Notes under the pieces: generated by a model | Databases searched by the model: none | What the model was told of the DNA's origin: nothing | The model's input: the letters and a program-made list of their open reading frames with translations, nothing else | In this document: positions 62,236 to 64,000 of the stretch, one piece after another | Layout: every line of letters begins with the position of its first letter | Position numbering within the stretch: position 1 is the first letter of the stretch | Translations under genes and position numbers: made by a program | Source: Mesostigma viride | Lineage: Eukaryota; Streptophyta; Mesostigmatophyceae; Mesostigmatales; Mesostigmataceae | NCBI GenBank assembly: GCA_009746045.1 | Contig: RPFO01000219.1 | Coordinates: 89,501-153,500 of the forward strand | Reading direction: 5' to 3' | Length of the DNA stretch: 64,000 nucleotides

Positions 62236-64000
62236 ATTCACAAGATATATCGCAGCACGTGCGGTGCAACTGTCAGCAGGAGCATTCAGCCCTCGGCGCA
62301 GACAGAACTGCTCGAAAAGACGCCACGTGGCGGCGGCTGGAGAAAAATTGGCGCACATTATGTGGAAAACGCCATTAAGGCAATCAGGCACCGACACGAT
62401 CTAGACAGCCGGAACACGAGCTGTTGATAGAGCTAGCTTGTTCCAATCAAGGGAAAGCACCGATGGAACAGATGTGGGTGGCGCTGAATGCAAAAAGCAC
62501 CAGAGTTGACGGAGCATAATGTCGCAGTCATAGTCTTTGAGAAGCTAGTAAACGATGCAAGTATCAAGGAGACAACCACGATGCAAGTATAATTATCATC
62601 AGCTAGTGCATGCATGTAACTAAGTTCTTGCCTGCGTGTCATGAATGTGCAGAGGCATGCCCGTGCATGTGTCCAGAGTGCTATTTTAAGTGAGACAACT
62701 ATTCCTCGATGCATGGCGATCCAACGTCGTTGAAGCTCTTTATAAGATAGCGCACAGAATTATAAATATTGTGTGTGCATCATGTAGTTGTCTCAATTAA
62801 TAATATCATGCCCCAACCCTAGCTGCACTGGAAGGTTCGAGTATAATTCTCGTACGAGTTCTACCTGAGGGCTACCCTGGCTAGCAATGGGTTGTGCACA
62901 CGGGGCCGGCCGCACTGTGGGGAGACAGCAGCGCCAAACCTTTCAGGGAGGTGCCTGTCGCATCTGTGCATGAGTTTTCCTGCTAAACGCCGACTTCAAT
63001 CACTGCGGCCCCATGCAAGAGGCCAGGGCAATTGTTCAAATCGACATTCAAGTTCACCATTTGAGCTAGTAGAAAGGGTAGTTACGTTCATGGGCACTCT
63101 TCAATGCAGACAAAAACCTTCCTGGAAATGAGGTCCTGCCTGTTGCTCTGCCACAACGACATAAACAAAGGCAAGTAACCACTACCATGCACTGATGGAT
63201 CACCTCAGCATGACGCACATGTCTCTCAGTGAGTCAAGCAATAAGAACAAATAAATAATCCCAGGGACGGTGTCAGTTGCATCGCTGGCTGCCCGCATAT
63301 CCATGAGACAACCAGCACAGGCCAGACATCTGGAGAAGCCGGGCCATGGTAGCTTCTTATATGGCTACAGGTGGCTATTAATGTCAATGTGACAACCAGC
63401 ACAGGCCAGATATCTGGAGAAACCTGGATATATTGATGGCATCCAGCCATGCAATCAAGTCAGAACCATGTCCAGCTGATATTGGGATTCGCTGGTCAGA
63501 ACCCCGGGTCAAGAAGCGAACTTCCTAATTTCTGCTTTATAAAATATCCTAATTTCTGCTCCATATATCCAGAGCCTCACAACAGGAAAAACCGAAACGA
63601 AACGCAAATTACTGTCACAACCCAACTGCCCCTGAATTCAAGCAGCACGGTCGACATGGGTCCCTGCACAAACTCTCCCTTATCATCTGTAACCTTGGCC
63701 AGCAAAGCGGGCGGATTCCAAAGGCCGAGAGATAAGGGCGGCCTTCATCAAGCTCGGGAAAGAATACCCCCCAGCCCTAGGAAAACGGGATCCCAGAGCG
63801 TTGCCAGCAATGGAGTCACTTAATGCCCCTCTCACTTCACCGCCACTTTGGAGCGCAGGTAATGAACCTTAAGCTTGAGTCATCGGTTGCGCGCATCGCC
63901 AACACGCCTCTCTGTAAACAAACCGTCGAGGGTGCGGCGATGGGCACCTGGCACTTGGTGCGCGTGCGCGTGTGCAGATCCTGTACATGACGAGAAGCCG
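62236..64000. other. Right end, no gene supported
   Basis: 63298-63425 has two copies of GAGACAACCAGCACAGGCCA...TCTGGAGAA, fragments of the palindrome-family repeat. A possible exon end (GGAGCGCAG|GTAATG, about 63860) and acceptor (GTGTGCAG, about 63978) near the edge are too short to call. Confidence 0.45.

Overview
The window looks like nuclear DNA of a green-lineage eukaryote, most likely a unicellular green alga; I cannot name the species. The reasons are GC-rich exons with GT-AG introns whose phases chain correctly, a nuclear gene with a chloroplast-type transit peptide, a plant/algal-type HNH gene, a telomere-like tract seeded by TTTAGGG, and a dense load of non-LTR elements, DNA transposons and microsatellites. 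No operons, CRISPR arrays, rRNA or convincing tRNA genes were seen.

Four protein genes can be rebuilt exon by exon. (1) 1-14102, minus: a large secreted or surface protein of at least 1,890 residues (its 3' part lies off the left edge), made of three tandem glycosidase-like modules joined by EGF-like repeats. (2) 21786-37427, plus: RAD51B, a RecA-fold recombination paralogue of about 450 residues in ten exons spread over 15.6 kb. (3) 40330-41110, minus: a 170-residue predicted chloroplast membrane protein in three exons. (4) 42591-46740, plus: a 201-residue HNH-endonuclease-type protein in four exons.

Everything else is mobile or repetitive. 14.9-21.1 kb is a structure with 688-bp inverted arms, each lined on the inside by a 9-bp minisatellite. 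RAD51B introns hold a 1.8-kb foldback element, several kilobases of microsatellite, and a telomere-like tract. The HNH intron 1 holds a hAT-type element with an exact 8-bp target duplication. From 47 kb to 62 kb lie broken LINE ORF1 and ORF2 pieces, a CACTA-like element inserted into one ORF1, and a retroposon with a giant tetranucleotide core inserted into one ORF2 with an 8-bp target duplication.

The most unusual signal is shared by three unrelated genes. In at least eight introns, short copies of the adjoining exon edge, splice site included, are repeated inside the intron. In the clearest case RAD51B exon 6 is preceded by four extra copies of its own 3' splice site and first 30 bases, three of them 84 bp (28 codons) apart and open in frame. 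The three modules of gene 1 also share no intron position. Together these suggest intron boundaries that keep growing by local tandem duplication.
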